NCBI GenBank assembly: GCA_002423435.1
Contig: DIWE01000036.1
Span: 139,684 to 203,683, forward strand
DNA length: 64,000 nucleotides
From: Clostridiales bacterium UBA6114
Lineage (GTDB): Bacteria > Bacillota > Clostridia > Oscillospirales > Butyricicoccaceae
Direction: 5' to 3'
The notes beneath the pieces were generated by a model that searched no databases, was not told where the DNA came from, and saw only the letters and a program-made list of their open reading frames with translations. Positions 1-8,304 of this stretch are shown here, piece after piece. Position numbers and translations under genes: made by a program. Numbering within the stretch: the stretch's first letter is position 1; every line of letters begins with the position of its first letter.

Positions 1-167
1 ACGAGGAGATGAAGATCGCCGCCTCGCGCGCCCTCGCCGGGCTGATCGCCGAGGGGGAGCTGAATGCCGATTACATTATCCCCGCCGCGTTCGACCCCAG
101 AGTGGGCCCGGCGGTAGCCAAGGCCGTCGCGGAGGCCGCCCGCAGATCCGGCGTCGCCAGGCTGTAA
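1..167 (+). CDS. NAD(P)-dependent malic enzyme, C-terminal end (partial)
   Basis: The frame is open from base 3 to the TAA at 165-167 and gives about 54 residues. The alternation of small helical segments with a 'GLIAEGEL...DYIIPAAFDPRVGP.VA.AVA' pattern matches the extreme C-terminus of bacterial malic enzymes, which convert malate to pyruvate and CO2 in the cytosol. Only this tail is inside the window, so the catalytic residues cannot be checked. The stop is 16 bases before the fumC start with a shared GGGAGGGAAG ribosome site between, so the two are probably one C4-acid operon (fumarate to malate to pyruvate). Other enzymes with a similar short tail cannot be excluded. Confidence 0.7.
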   Translation, partial: EEMKIAASRALAGLIAEGELNADYIIPAAFDPRVGPAVAKAVAEAARRSGVARL

Positions 168-183
168 GCCGGGAGGGAAGAAG

Positions 184-1548
184 ATGGAATTTCGTATTGA
201 GAAGGACTCGATGGGCGAGATGCAGGTGCCCGCGGACAAATACTGGGCCGCGCAGACCCAGAGAAGCTTTCAGAATTTTAAGATCGGCGGGGAGCTGATG
301 CCCCGCGAAATCACCTATGCCTTCGCGGTCCTGAAAAAGGCCGCCGCCATGGCGAACAACAGGCTGGGCAGGCTTAACGACGAGAAGCTTAAATATATCT
401 CCGAAGCCTGCGACGAGATCATGGAAGGGAAGCTCTATGAGCATTTTCCGCTGGTCGTCTGGCAGACCGGCTCGGGCACCCAGTCGAACATGAACGCAAA
501 CGAGGTCATCGCAAACCGCGGCAACGCCTTGAAGGGCGAAAAGCTTCTACATCCGAACGACGACGTAAACATGTCCCAGAGCAGCAACGACACCTTCCCC
601 ACCGCCATGCATATCGCCGCCGTTTTGATGATCGAAGACGGGCTGTTCCCGGCCATGGACCGGATGATCGAGACCTTCAAGCGCCTGGAGCGGGAAAACG
701 AAGGCGTCGTAAAGAGCGGCCGCACCCATCTGCAGGACGCGACGCCCATCAGCTTTTCCCAGGAAATCAGCGGCTGGCGGAGCATGGTGGAAAAAACGAA
801 GGGGATGCTTTCGCTCTCGCTGCCCGGCCTTAAGGAGCTTGCGCTCGGCGGCACCGCCGTCGGAACCGGCTTAAACGCGCCGAAGGGCTTTGACGTAGAG
901 GTGGCGAAGGCGGTGAGCACGCTTACCGGGAAGGAATTCATAACGGCCCGGAACAAGTTCCACGCGCTTACGGCAAAGGATGAGCTGGTGTTTTCGCACG
1001 GAGCGCTCAAGGCGCTTGCCGCCGACATGATGAAGATCGCAAACGACATCCGCTGGCTTTCAAGCGGCCCGAGAAACGGTCTCGGGGAAATCCATATTCC
1101 CGAAAACGAGCCGGGAAGCTCCATCATGCCCGGCAAGGTAAACCCGACCCAGTGCGAGGCGATGACGATGGTGGCCGTTCAGGTTATGGCGAACGACGTG
1201 GCGGTCGGCATGGCCGCTTCCCAGGGAAACTTCCAGCTCAATGTGTTCATGCCGGTGTGCATCTACAATTTCCTGCAGTCTGTAAGGCTGTTATCGGACG
1301 GACTGATCTCCTTCCACGAAAACTGCGTTATCGGCATTGCCGCCAACCGGGAAAAGATGCGCCACAACCTGCACAACTCCCTGATGCTGGTGACGGCGCT
1401 CAATCCCTACATCGGCTACGACAACGCCGCGAAGACCGCGAAGAAGGCCTTCGCGGAAAACATCTCCCTGAAGGAGGCCTGCGTCCGCCTCGGTTTTCTG
1501 ACGGAGGAAAAATTCGACGAGGTGTTCCATCCCGAAGAGATGATTTGA
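184..1548 (+). CDS. fumC: Class II fumarate hydratase
   Basis: A 454-residue cytosolic enzyme of the aspartase/fumarase superfamily that interconverts fumarate and (S)-malate. It carries the TGSGTQSNMNANEV segment near residue 100, the SGRTHLQDATP segment near 185 and the signature loop GSSIMPGKVNP near 317, whose serine is the catalytic base in the family. Length is normal for FumC (about 460). The start follows a GGGAGGGAAG Shine-Dalgarno. It sits directly behind a malic enzyme end and is closed by a strong terminator. Aspartate ammonia-lyase is the main alternative, but the sequence reads as FumC throughout. Confidence 0.95.
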   Translation: MEFRIEKDSMGEMQVPADKYWAAQTQRSFQNFKIGGELMPREITYAFAVLKKAAAMANNRLGRLNDEKLKYISEACDEIMEGKLYEHFPLVVWQTGSGTQSNMNANEVIANRGNALKGEKLLHPNDDVNMSQSSNDTFPTAMHIAAVLMIEDGLFPAMDRMIETFKRLERENEGVVKSGRTHLQDATPISFSQEISGWRSMVEKTKGMLSLSLPGLKELALGGTAVGTGLNAPKGFDVEVAKAVSTLTGKEFITARNKFHALTAKDELVFSHGALKALAADMMKIANDIRWLSSGPRNGLGEIHIPENEPGSSIMPGKVNPTQCEAMTMVAVQVMANDVAVGMAASQGNFQLNVFMPVCIYNFLQSVRLLSDGLISFHENCVIGIAANREKMRHNLHNSLMLVTALNPYIGYDNAAKTAKKAFAENISLKEACVRLGFLTEEKFDEVFHPEEMI

Positions 1549-1561
1549 ACCCCGTTGAGAT

Positions 1562-1604
1562 AAAAAAGGCGGCAACCGGCAATCGCCGGAAGCCGCCTTT
1601 TTTT
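1562..1604 (+). terminator. Rho-independent terminator of fumC
   Basis: Stem AAGGCGGC...GCCGCCTT with an inner CCGG/CCGG pairing, followed by a run of seven T. It starts 14 bases after the fumC stop. The A-run on the left means it may also serve the convergent pxpC transcript from the other strand. Confidence 0.85.
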
Positions 1605-1636
1605 GTTATGGATGAGGCCCCCCCGCTTTGAATGGA

Positions 1637-2659
1637 TCAACCGATCCGGCTTACCTCCGCCCGGAAGGTCCGGCCCTCGAAGCCGACGGAAACCACGCTG
1701 CGGAACAGGATATCATCATGGTTCAGATGCTCCTCCAGCCTTCGCAGAATGTTCGCCTGATCGAGATAGGCGGCTTCCGCCTGCTCTATCCCGACCCGTT
1801 CAAAACGCAGGATATCCCCGGCTTTTTTCTGGGCGAGGCGGGGCAGGTCGACGGATATCACGCAGCCGATTTTGGCGTATCCGCCGGTCGTCTGCCGGTC
1901 GGCCGTCAGGACGAGGAGCTTTTCGGAGACCTGGATTGCGCCCATGGCCACTCCGTCGGAAATGATATTGCTGGTCTTTCCGTCCCTAAACTGGGGCAGC
2001 TCGCCGCTTAAGCGATACCCCATCCGGTCGTTTTCGGCGAGTACGGTATATTGACCTGTGAAAAAAGCGCGCAGTCCGCTTTCCGTGAAATAGTCGGCCT
2101 GCGGACCGGGCAGCACCCGAAGCGGCGCGCCGCTTTCATAATCCACTCCGAAGCTCCGGGAAACGAAACGGAAGGGAAGGTTCGGGATTTCGTCGTGCTC
2201 ACCGATCAAAAGGCGGTCGCCGTCTTTGAGGCTCCGCCCGAAATGGCCGCCGAATTTTCCCTTGATGTCGGTCGACCGGCTCCCCATCACAAGGGGCACC
2301 TCCACGCCGCCCGAAAAGGAGAGATAGCCGCGGACGCCGCTTCGCGCGCTTTGAAGCTCCAGGATATCGCCGGCCTTTGCGCGCAGCGCGCGGTTTGCCT
2401 CGACGGGTACCCCGTTTAATGTCGGTGAAAACTCAGCGCCGGTGACGGCGAAAACATGATCGTCCTCGAAGCGCAGGGACGGGCCGATCAGCGTGCATTC
2501 AAGCGACGCCTCGTCCGCCTGATTACCGACTAAAACGTTGCCGAGGCGATAGGCAAACGGGTCCATCGCGCCCGCGGGCGATATGCCGAATTTGCCGAAG
2601 TCGTACCTTCCCCGATCCTGGACCGTGGTCAAAAGCCCCTTTTTGAGTACCGTAATCAT
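1637..2659 (-). CDS. pxpC: 5-oxoprolinase subunit C (biotin-dependent carboxyltransferase family)
   Basis: A 340-residue protein of the KipA/PxpC (AHS2) family. It begins with MITVLKKGLLTTVQDRGR and continues with G-F-G-SPAGAMDPFAYRLGN, the conserved N-terminus of the family. PxpA, PxpB and PxpC together form the ATP-dependent prokaryotic 5-oxoprolinase that opens pyroglutamate to glutamate. The start overlaps the pxpB stop by four bases (ATGA), so translation is coupled. It is the last gene of the leftward operon and its stop faces the fumC terminator. The homologous kipA/kipI pair of Bacillus also regulates sporulation kinase A, but with pxpA adjacent the oxoprolinase role is the better reading. 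Confidence 0.92.
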   Translation of the reverse strand: MITVLKKGLLTTVQDRGRYDFGKFGISPAGAMDPFAYRLGNVLVGNQADEASLECTLIGPSLRFEDDHVFAVTGAEFSPTLNGVPVEANRALRAKAGDILELQSARSGVRGYLSFSGGVEVPLVMGSRSTDIKGKFGGHFGRSLKDGDRLLIGEHDEIPNLPFRFVSRSFGVDYESGAPLRVLPGPQADYFTESGLRAFFTGQYTVLAENDRMGYRLSGELPQFRDGKTSNIISDGVAMGAIQVSEKLLVLTADRQTTGGYAKIGCVISVDLPRLAQKKAGDILRFERVGIEQAEAAYLDQANILRRLEEHLNHDDILFRSVVSVGFEGRTFRAEVSRIG

Positions 2660-3360
2660 AAGGCTTCGCCCCTGATCCGATCAAATTCCGGCTTCGTAAC
2701 GGGGATAAACCGGACAAGGTTGCCGGCGGAAATCAAAAACGGCTGAGCTCTGTCCGGGTCGAACAAGGACAGGGGAGTGGCGCCGATCAGCTGCCATCCG
2801 CCCGGGGAGGCGACGGGGTAGACGCCCGTCTGGCCGCCCGCGATGCCGACGGAACCGGCGGGGATCAGCGTTCGGGGCTCCTTAAGCCTCGGCGTCGCGA
2901 TCCGCTCGTCCATTCCGCCCAAATACGGAAAGCCCGGCGTAAAACCGAGCATGTAAACAAGATAGGCCGGGGCCGAATGGATTTTTACGACCTCCTCCGG
3001 CGTAAGGCGATGAAACGAGGCGACGTATTCGAGGTCCGGCCCGTAATCCCCGCCGTACAGGACGGGGATCTCCACGGTTATCCGATCGGGTTTCCTATTA
3101 TTTTCCCCGCACTCCTTCAAAAGCTCCGCCAGGACCGGCCGAAGCCTTGAAAAGGTCACTGTTTCGGGGCGGTAAAGCAAAAGCACCGAACGATAAGCCG
3201 GCACCCATTCCGTCACCCCGGCAGGCCGCCGGCTTTCGAGCAGAGCGCAGAAGGAAAACACCCGCTCATGGATCTCCTCGGAAATTTTATTTTCAAATTC
3301 GACGGACAGCGCGCAGTCGGAAACGGGACGGATGACTCCGAACTCAGGCAAACCGATCAC
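2656..3360 (-). CDS. pxpB: 5-oxoprolinase subunit B (KipI/AHS1 family)
   Basis: A 234-residue AHS1 family protein, partner of PxpC. It shows the family N-terminus 'IRPVSDCALSVEFEN' and the cyclophilin-like core 'YMLGFTPGFPYLGGMDERIATPRLKEPR...GSVGIAGGQTGVYP'. The longest reading starts at a GTG at 3360, but that GTG lies inside an AAAAAGGGTGAT sequence that itself looks like a Shine-Dalgarno, so the TTG at 3351 (giving MPEFGVIRPV) may be the true start. It lies nine bases after pxpA and overlaps pxpC by four bases, as expected of a stoichiometric complex. Confidence 0.92.
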   Translation of the reverse strand: MIGLPEFGVIRPVSDCALSVEFENKISEEIHERVFSFCALLESRRPAGVTEWVPAYRSVLLLYRPETVTFSRLRPVLAELLKECGENNRKPDRITVEIPVLYGGDYGPDLEYVASFHRLTPEEVVKIHSAPAYLVYMLGFTPGFPYLGGMDERIATPRLKEPRTLIPAGSVGIAGGQTGVYPVASPGGWQLIGATPLSLFDPDRAQPFLISAGNLVRFIPVTKPEFDRIRGEAL

Positions 3361-3369
3361 CCTTTTTGC

Positions 3370-4140
3370 TCATTTTACAATCTCGGGAAGCGGCGCGAGC
3401 GCGATCCCCGCTTTTTCGATGCAGGCGCGGATCTCCCTGCAAAATTCGACGGCGTGGGGATTGTCCCCGTGCACGCAGACCGAATGGCATAAAATTGGAA
3501 TCCGCTTGCCGTTTACCGAGGTTACGGTCCCGGTCTGAATAATTTCGATGACGCGGTCGATCGCAAGGCGGCTGTCCCGGATCACGGCGTTTTCCTTTTC
3601 GCGGGACATAAGCGAGCCGTCATCCTCGTACATGCGGTCGGCAAACACCTCGCCCGCGTACCGAAGGCCGGCCTCCTCGGCCGCGTCCAGCATGGCCGAG
3701 CCGGAAAGCCCCAATAGAATGAGCTCCGGGTCGAAATTTTTGATCGCCCGGCAAAGCGCCTCCGAAAGCCTGCGGTCCTTTGCCGCCATGTTGTAGAACG
3801 CGCCGTGCAGCTTTATATGGTTTAGCGGGACCTTGTGCGATCTTGTAAACGCGGAAAGGGCGCCGAGCTGGTACTGCACATAGGACGCGGCGTCCGAAGC
3901 CGAGAGGGACATATTCCTCCGCCCGAAGCCCAGCAAATCGGGATAGCCCGGATGGGCGCCGACGGATACGCCGTTTTCCTTCGCCAGTCCGACGGTCGTG
4001 TCCATGACGGACGGGTCGCCGGCGTGCCACCCGCACGCGACGTTCGCGGAGGTGATCAGCGGGAGGACGTCTCTGTCCATCCCGAGCGCATAGACGCCGA
4101 AGCTCTCACCGAGATCACAGTTTAAATCAACCTTTTTCAT
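3370..4140 (-). CDS. pxpA: 5-oxoprolinase subunit A (LamB/YcsF family)
   Basis: A 256-residue LamB/YcsF family protein. The start is the ATG at 4140, preceded by GGGGTGATGAATGG, which yields MKKVDLNCDLGESFGVY, the diagnostic N-terminus. Further family motifs are SANVACGWHAGDPSVMD, GAHPGYPDLLGFGRR, HIKLHGAFYN and CVHGDNPHAVEF near the end. It is the first subunit of the pxpABC 5-oxoprolinase set, here in the order A-B-C. Upstream in-frame codons to 4167 lack a better ribosome site. The role in pyroglutamate salvage is well established for this trio in other bacteria. Confidence 0.94.
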   Translation of the reverse strand: MKKVDLNCDLGESFGVYALGMDRDVLPLITSANVACGWHAGDPSVMDTTVGLAKENGVSVGAHPGYPDLLGFGRRNMSLSASDAASYVQYQLGALSAFTRSHKVPLNHIKLHGAFYNMAAKDRRLSEALCRAIKNFDPELILLGLSGSAMLDAAEEAGLRYAGEVFADRMYEDDGSLMSREKENAVIRDSRLAIDRVIEIIQTGTVTSVNGKRIPILCHSVCVHGDNPHAVEFCREIRACIEKAGIALAPLPEIVK

Positions 4141-4187
4141 AAGCCATTCATCACCCCGGCACGGCACATAATTTCTGATTCATCGGT

Positions 4188-5405
4188 TTAATGGAAATAC
4201 AGCGGGCGGGTGTCGCCCTTTAAGGCGTGGACCAGGCGGTCGACGTCCTTTTCCGTGTTGTAGAAATGCAAAGACATCCGGATTCCGCCCCAGCCGGCCT
4301 GATAGCGCACGGAGACGCCCACGCCGAGCTGGCTTAATTTGCTCATAAAGCCGGTGTCCTCCGTCACGCTTCCCGTTGTGGCGAGGACGATGCCGGAGCG
4401 GCAGGCTTCCTCAAGCGGGGACACGATTTTGAGGAAGGGAATCTTTTTTAGCTCCGAAAGCAGATACCCGACCAAATGCTGGATTCGTTCCTCGATATTG
4501 TCGATGCCGTAGCGATTGATGCATTTCAAGGATTCATACAGCCCCCAAAGCCCAGGGATATTGGAACAGGACTGGAATTTTGCGGCGGTGTCGACAAACC
4601 GGATCGCGTAATCGGTCATATTGTCAAGATCGAGCTGATGGTGATAAGGCTGCCTTTTCGGATTCTTATACAGATTTCCGGACTCCACAATGGTGGGGTC
4701 GTATTTGTCGATCAGGTCCTTCCTGACGTACATGATCCCCGTGCCGAACGGGCCGAACAGCCATTTGTGGGCCTGGGTCACCATAAAGTGGATGCCGGTT
4801 TTTTTCACGTCGAGGTTCAGCGCGCCGAGCGACTGGCAGGAATCCACCACCACATACGCGCCATAGGTTTCGGCCAGCTTCACGAGCGGCGCTAAGTCCA
4901 TGCGAAACCCGCTGCTCCACTGCACGGTGCTGATCGCGACGATTCTGGTCTTCTTGTCGATTAGCTTTTCGAAATCCTCGAGGTAAAGCCGCCCTTCGCG
5001 GTGCTTCACGCGCCGGATCTCGACGCCCTTTCGCTGATAGCTTGTAAACGCGAGCACATTGGACGGAAACTCCAGATCGTTGATGACGATGTTGTCGCCG
5101 GGATTAAGGCCGAGCGCGTCCGCGATCTTGTTGTTCCCCATGCCGGTGCTCGTGATAAACGCGATTTCATCCTCGTCGGCATTTAATAGCCTTGCCGCCT
5201 CTTCCCGCGCGAAAGCGACGGGCTTGAGCCAGGACAGGGTGGTGTCGAAGGAGGTCGCGGTCATCAAAAGCGAGGACTGAAACCAGTCGTTTACCGCCTC
5301 GGCCGCTTTCGCATAGCCCGGGGCGTAACAGGCCGTATCGACATAGGTCCTGTGCCGGAACACCGGAAAATCACGGCGCAGGTCTTCGACATCTGTAATT
5401 TTCAT
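4188..5405 (-). CDS. Aminotransferase class V-fold PLP-dependent enzyme
   Basis: A 405-residue fold-type I PLP enzyme of the class-V group (cysteine desulfurase / isopenicillin-N epimerase-like). The PLP-binding aspartate lies in YVVVDSCQSLGA (D188) and the Schiff-base lysine in VTQAHKWLFGPFGTG (K214). The start at 5405 is chosen because GGAGG lies seven bases upstream; in-frame codons up to 5432 lack a site. No active-site cysteine loop of the desulfurase type is visible, so a racemase, epimerase or C-N/C-S lyase acting on an amino acid derivative is more likely than Fe-S assembly. It sits between pxpA and an M24 peptidase. Its ribosome site is buried in a long inverted repeat (see 5406-5470). 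Confidence 0.85.
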   Translation of the reverse strand: MKITDVEDLRRDFPVFRHRTYVDTACYAPGYAKAAEAVNDWFQSSLLMTATSFDTTLSWLKPVAFAREEAARLLNADEDEIAFITSTGMGNNKIADALGLNPGDNIVINDLEFPSNVLAFTSYQRKGVEIRRVKHREGRLYLEDFEKLIDKKTRIVAISTVQWSSGFRMDLAPLVKLAETYGAYVVVDSCQSLGALNLDVKKTGIHFMVTQAHKWLFGPFGTGIMYVRKDLIDKYDPTIVESGNLYKNPKRQPYHHQLDLDNMTDYAIRFVDTAAKFQSCSNIPGLWGLYESLKCINRYGIDNIEERIQHLVGYLLSELKKIPFLKIVSPLEEACRSGIVLATTGSVTEDTGFMSKLSQLGVGVSVRYQAGWGGIRMSLHFYNTEKDVDRLVHALKGDTRPLYFH

Positions 5406-5470
5406 AATAACCTCCATTCGCTCCGCGCACAAATCAATTATTAAAACCTCACAAGCGAATGGAGGTTATT
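5406..5470 (-). promoter_or_regulatory. Leader hairpin covering the ribosome-binding site of the PLP enzyme
   Basis: Bases 5406-5422 and 5454-5470 are perfect 17-bp inverted repeats separated by 31 bases. In the leftward transcript the 3' arm contains the GGAGG Shine-Dalgarno and ends at the base next to the ATG, so a folded leader would hide the ribosome site. Two shorter stems follow upstream in the transcript (5476-5508, seven outer pairs plus four inner, and 5523-5540, seven pairs). Translational control is an inference; the repeat itself is read directly. Confidence 0.7.
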
Positions 5471-5607
5471 GGCATGTGCCGCGGTTGCCGCTTTTCGGCG
5501 AGCGGCACGCCTTTTAATTTTCAGCGTGATTTTTCACGCTAATCCCTCTGGTCATTATTATATAGGCGATATTGATAAACCGGATAAGTTCCCGGCGCGG
5601 CCGCTTG

Positions 5608-6738
5608 TTATCTTAAATATTCCGTGCCGTCCTTCGTAATGAGCACGATGTCCTCCGTATTGAGGCCCGCAAGCCCCTTTATGTAATACGGCAGCTCGAT
5701 GGACATGACCATTCCTTCCTCGAGGATATCCTGCCCGCCGGGGCAAAGAAACGGATTTTCCTCCGTCTCGATGCCGACCCCGTGCCCGATCATGGTCCTT
5801 GTGTATTGCGGGTAACCGTGCTCGCGCACGTAGTTCTGGCCGAGATGAAAAAGCTCGGAGGTGACGGCACCGGGCTTTAAGTGCGCAAGGACGAGCTCCT
5901 GCGCCTCGCAGATCACGCGGTACAGGTCCGTGAATTCTTTTTTCGCCGCCGGATAGAAGAAGGTCTTGGCGATATCGGACCCATAATTCTCGTAGACGGC
6001 CCCGATATCGAGCCGGACAGCGTCGCCCGGACGGAGCCTGTAGTGAAGCGGCTGGTGAAAAATATCCGCGCTGTACGGCCCGCAGGCGACCGTAGTAAAG
6101 TTCCATTGGCATTTGTGGGAAAGGAGGACCTGGCGCACCAGATAAAAGAGGTCGTCCTCGTAAAGCTCGCCGCCGGCTTCCACCAGCTTTTGCACCCTTT
6201 CCACGGCTTCATAAGCAGCCGAGGAGGCGATGCGCATCTTTTCGACCGCGTCCGCGGATTTTACAAAACGAAGCCGCTCAAGCTCCGAGTCGATCAGCGC
6301 CGGACGGGTTTGAAGAGTATTGCCCAGGCTGCTGTAAAAGAGCTTGTCGCAGCCGAAACTGCAGTCCCCAAGGGCGTTTTCACCGATAAATTTCCGTATG
6401 CAGCTCCCGATGTCCGCGTCGTAGGAAGGGGTTTTCGGGATACCGTTCCAAAAATCGATAAACAGGTTGGTGGGGTAATAGTATACGGTTTTGCCGGGGA
6501 GGTTCTCGTCGAGATATTGCGAGAGGGATGCGGAAGAAAAAAGGATGGTTTGCCCGTTTTTGCCGATGTACAAAACGGTGGGATTAAACTGCTGAAGCGT
6601 GTCCAAAACAGGGTTTACCGCCGATTTTGTAATCGGCAGGCCGGAGTAAAACAAAATATTGCTGTTTTCCGCCAGGAAGACGCCGTCCAACTCAAGAGAT
6701 TGCATCAAATCCTGAATTTTTTGCAGCTTTGCCGTCAT
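5608..6738 (-). CDS. M24 family metallopeptidase (Xaa-Pro peptidase-like)
   Basis: A 376-residue protein with a creatinase-type N-terminal domain (about 1-130) and a pita-bread M24 domain. The five metal ligands of the family are all visible: LDIGAV and GSDIAKT aspartates, the GHGVGIETEE histidine, and the glutamates in MVMSIELPYY and LNTEDIV. It therefore looks like a functional two-metal aminopeptidase or prolidase that releases N-terminal residues from imidic peptides or related amides in the cytosol. Start at 6738 follows AAGGAG with seven bases spacing. It belongs to the leftward operon with ridA and pxpABC. The exact substrate is unknown. Confidence 0.9.
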   Translation of the reverse strand: MTAKLQKIQDLMQSLELDGVFLAENSNILFYSGLPITKSAVNPVLDTLQQFNPTVLYIGKNGQTILFSSASLSQYLDENLPGKTVYYYPTNLFIDFWNGIPKTPSYDADIGSCIRKFIGENALGDCSFGCDKLFYSSLGNTLQTRPALIDSELERLRFVKSADAVEKMRIASSAAYEAVERVQKLVEAGGELYEDDLFYLVRQVLLSHKCQWNFTTVACGPYSADIFHQPLHYRLRPGDAVRLDIGAVYENYGSDIAKTFFYPAAKKEFTDLYRVICEAQELVLAHLKPGAVTSELFHLGQNYVREHGYPQYTRTMIGHGVGIETEENPFLCPGGQDILEEGMVMSIELPYYIKGLAGLNTEDIVLITKDGTEYLR

Positions 6739-6869
6739 GAAGCAACTCCTTTCAGTAACGAAGAATTTCGTTTTATATCGCGACGACGCCATTGTCGTCT
6801 TGCGCGGTTATTTTCCCGATTCGTTTAGCCGGGCGCAAATAAGATGCCCCGCAAGGCGGGTTCGGATGA

Positions 6870-7562
6870 TCATGCTCCGGCTAAGGAACGCAGGTGCATG
6901 TAAACCGTGTTTTTGGAGATATCCATCTGCTTTGCCACCATGTCCACCGAATCCTTCAGCCTGAATATCCCCTGATTGTATAGCTGCATTACGATCTCCT
7001 TGTTTTTCATCGACTGGGCGATGGAATCGTCGGAATCGACCTGACTTTTGATTTTTTTCACGGTCGACGAAATAAGCTCATCCAGATTGTCGGCAAAGCT
7101 TTCGGCAATGTAGTTTTTGCCGCCTCCGATGGAATAGGTGAAGTTTCGGAGAAAATCCGATATGGACGTATTTAAGTAAAAATTGATGCAGATCAGCCCG
7201 ATCACGTTGCCGCGCTCGCCGCATATTGTGATCGTTGTCGCCTTTAACGGTTCGCCCTTGTTGTTGTTGGAGTAATAGGAGATATAACCGGCATCCCCGT
7301 TTTTCTTTATTTTTGACAGCATGGAAAGGGCGAGGTCGGTAACCGGCGCGCCTTCCTGGCGTCCGGTGTGGTATCCGTTGATGATTTTGATTACCGATTT
7401 GTCCAGATTCTCCAGATCGTGCAATACAAATTCATAGCCCTCCCCCAGATAGTCCGCAAGGCCCTCCAAAACCACCTTGTAGGAGTTTAAGATCAGCCTG
7501 TCAGTTTCGGTGAGTACAATGTTTTCGTATTCCAAGGCGTGCTCTTCGTTTGACGAATTCAT
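6870..7562 (-). CDS. YheO/DauR-type PAS-HTH transcriptional regulator
   Basis: About 230 residues. Residues 20-130 match the YheO-like PAS domain ('GEGYEFVLHDLENLDKSVIKIINGYHTGR', then 'TITICGERGNVIGLICINFYL'), and the C-terminus carries a helix-turn-helix of the same family ending VAKQMDISKNTVYMHLRSL. D-arginine regulator DauR belongs here, so an amino-acid-like ligand is plausible. The ATG at 7562 has AAGGTGA five bases upstream; the longest reading begins at a GTG (7571) overlapping the ridA stop. It lies second in the leftward operon and is the best candidate to bind the palindromes at 7989-8040. Confidence 0.87.
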   Translation of the reverse strand: MNSSNEEHALEYENIVLTETDRLILNSYKVVLEGLADYLGEGYEFVLHDLENLDKSVIKIINGYHTGRQEGAPVTDLALSMLSKIKKNGDAGYISYYSNNNKGEPLKATTITICGERGNVIGLICINFYLNTSISDFLRNFTYSIGGGKNYIAESFADNLDELISSTVKKIKSQVDSDDSIAQSMKNKEIVMQLYNQGIFRLKDSVDMVAKQMDISKNTVYMHLRSLAGA

Positions 7563-7567
7563 CAGAC

Positions 7568-7945
7568 TCACCTTACCTGCGCGATTACCTCGACTTCAAC
7601 AAGCACGTTTTTGGGCAGCTCTTTTACGGCTACACACGACCGCGCAGGCTTTGAAATGAAGTAGTCGTTGTATATGCGGTTAAAAGCCTCAAAGTCCTTC
7701 ATATCCGATAAAAAACAGGTTGTTTTTATCACATCCTCAAACGACGACGATGCCGCCCCCAAAACGGCGTCGATATTTTTCATCACCTGCACGGTCTGCG
7801 ACTTGATGTCGTCGCCTGAAACGGCTCCGGTAACGGGGTCGAGCGGAATCTGGCCGGAAAGAAAAACGAGATCGCCGGCGACCTTGGCCTGGGAATACGG
7901 TCCTATGGCCGAAGGCGCTTTGTCTGTGGTTATGGTTCTGATCAT
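7568..7945 (-). CDS. ridA: RidA family reactive imine/enamine deaminase
   Basis: A 125-residue YjgF/YER057c/UK114 protein with the classic N-terminus 'APSAIGPYSQA' and the C-terminal 'ARSCVAVKELPKNVLVEVEVIAQ' containing the conserved arginine used for carboxylate binding and the conserved cysteine and glutamate. RidA hydrolyses 2-imino acids made by PLP or flavin enzymes to 2-oxo acids and ammonia. Start follows AAAGGAGG by six bases. It is the first gene of the leftward operon that contains a class-V PLP enzyme, which fits a clean-up role for enamine products. Confidence 0.93.
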   Translation of the reverse strand: MIRTITTDKAPSAIGPYSQAKVAGDLVFLSGQIPLDPVTGAVSGDDIKSQTVQVMKNIDAVLGAASSSFEDVIKTTCFLSDMKDFEAFNRIYNDYFISKPARSCVAVKELPKNVLVEVEVIAQVR

Positions 7946-7988
7946 GGAATGTCCTCCTTTGATTTTGGAAAATGCTCTATTTTATTGT

Positions 7989-8040
7989 TTGAGGCATGCC
8001 TCAATAAATGAATGAAACGATAAAAATTATTTCATTTATT
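7989..8040. promoter_or_regulatory. Palindromes in the leader of the ridA operon (candidate operators)
   Basis: TTGAGGCATGCCTCAA (7989-8004) is a perfect 16-bp palindrome. Just upstream in the transcript, 8003-8012 and 8031-8040 form a perfect 10-bp inverted repeat (AATAAATGAA/TTCATTTATT). Both lie immediately downstream of the leftward promoter at 8048-8076. They could be operators for the YheO/DauR-type regulator or an RNA structure at the 5' end. Confidence 0.5.
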
Positions 8041-8047
8041 TTTCTTA

Positions 8048-8076
8048 ATTATAACAACAAGCATTCGCTTGGTCAA
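8048..8076 (-). promoter_or_regulatory. Promoter of the leftward ridA-pxpC operon
   Basis: On the minus strand TTGACC (8071-8076), a 17-base spacer and TATAAT (8048-8053), a near-consensus sigma-A promoter. The predicted start is near 8041, about 95 bases before ridA. Confidence 0.65.
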
Positions 8077-8239
8077 GTCAAAAAATAAAATATATTTTAG
8101 TTCGCGTTTTTGCTGTTAATTTGATTTTTTGTATAAAATGCTACAAAACAGGACGATACTGTTGTTTAAGTATCACTAAATATTTTGGATTTAATTTCTA
8201 TGTTCGCTTTATGAGCTCAAAAAAATAAAAAAAATACTA

Positions 8240-8268
8240 TTGACATTGCAAATCATATAACATATACT
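8240..8268 (+). promoter_or_regulatory. Promoter of the rightward racemase operon
   Basis: TTGACA (8240-8245), 17-base spacer, TATACT (8263-8268), close to the sigma-A consensus, in an AT-rich stretch. Predicted start near 8275. The 7946-8398 gap holds this promoter, the opposing one at 8048-8076, the palindromes between 7989 and 8040 and the stem at 8305-8344. Confidence 0.75.
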
Positions 8269-8304
8269 TAAACCAAAATTGAAAGAAGAACTGAAAAAAA
8301 TAGC

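Noticed and set aside
5476..5540. Terminator after the M24 gene at 5608
   Set aside because: Two short stems are present but no T-run follows on the minus strand; more likely part of the structured leader of the PLP gene.
5881..6828. Long open frame (315 codons) on the plus strand opposite the M24 gene
   Set aside because: It is antisense to a clear M24 peptidase with intact metal ligands, has arginine-rich composition and matches no family; a by-product of codon bias. The same holds for the antisense frames at 11551-12630 and 31123-32202.
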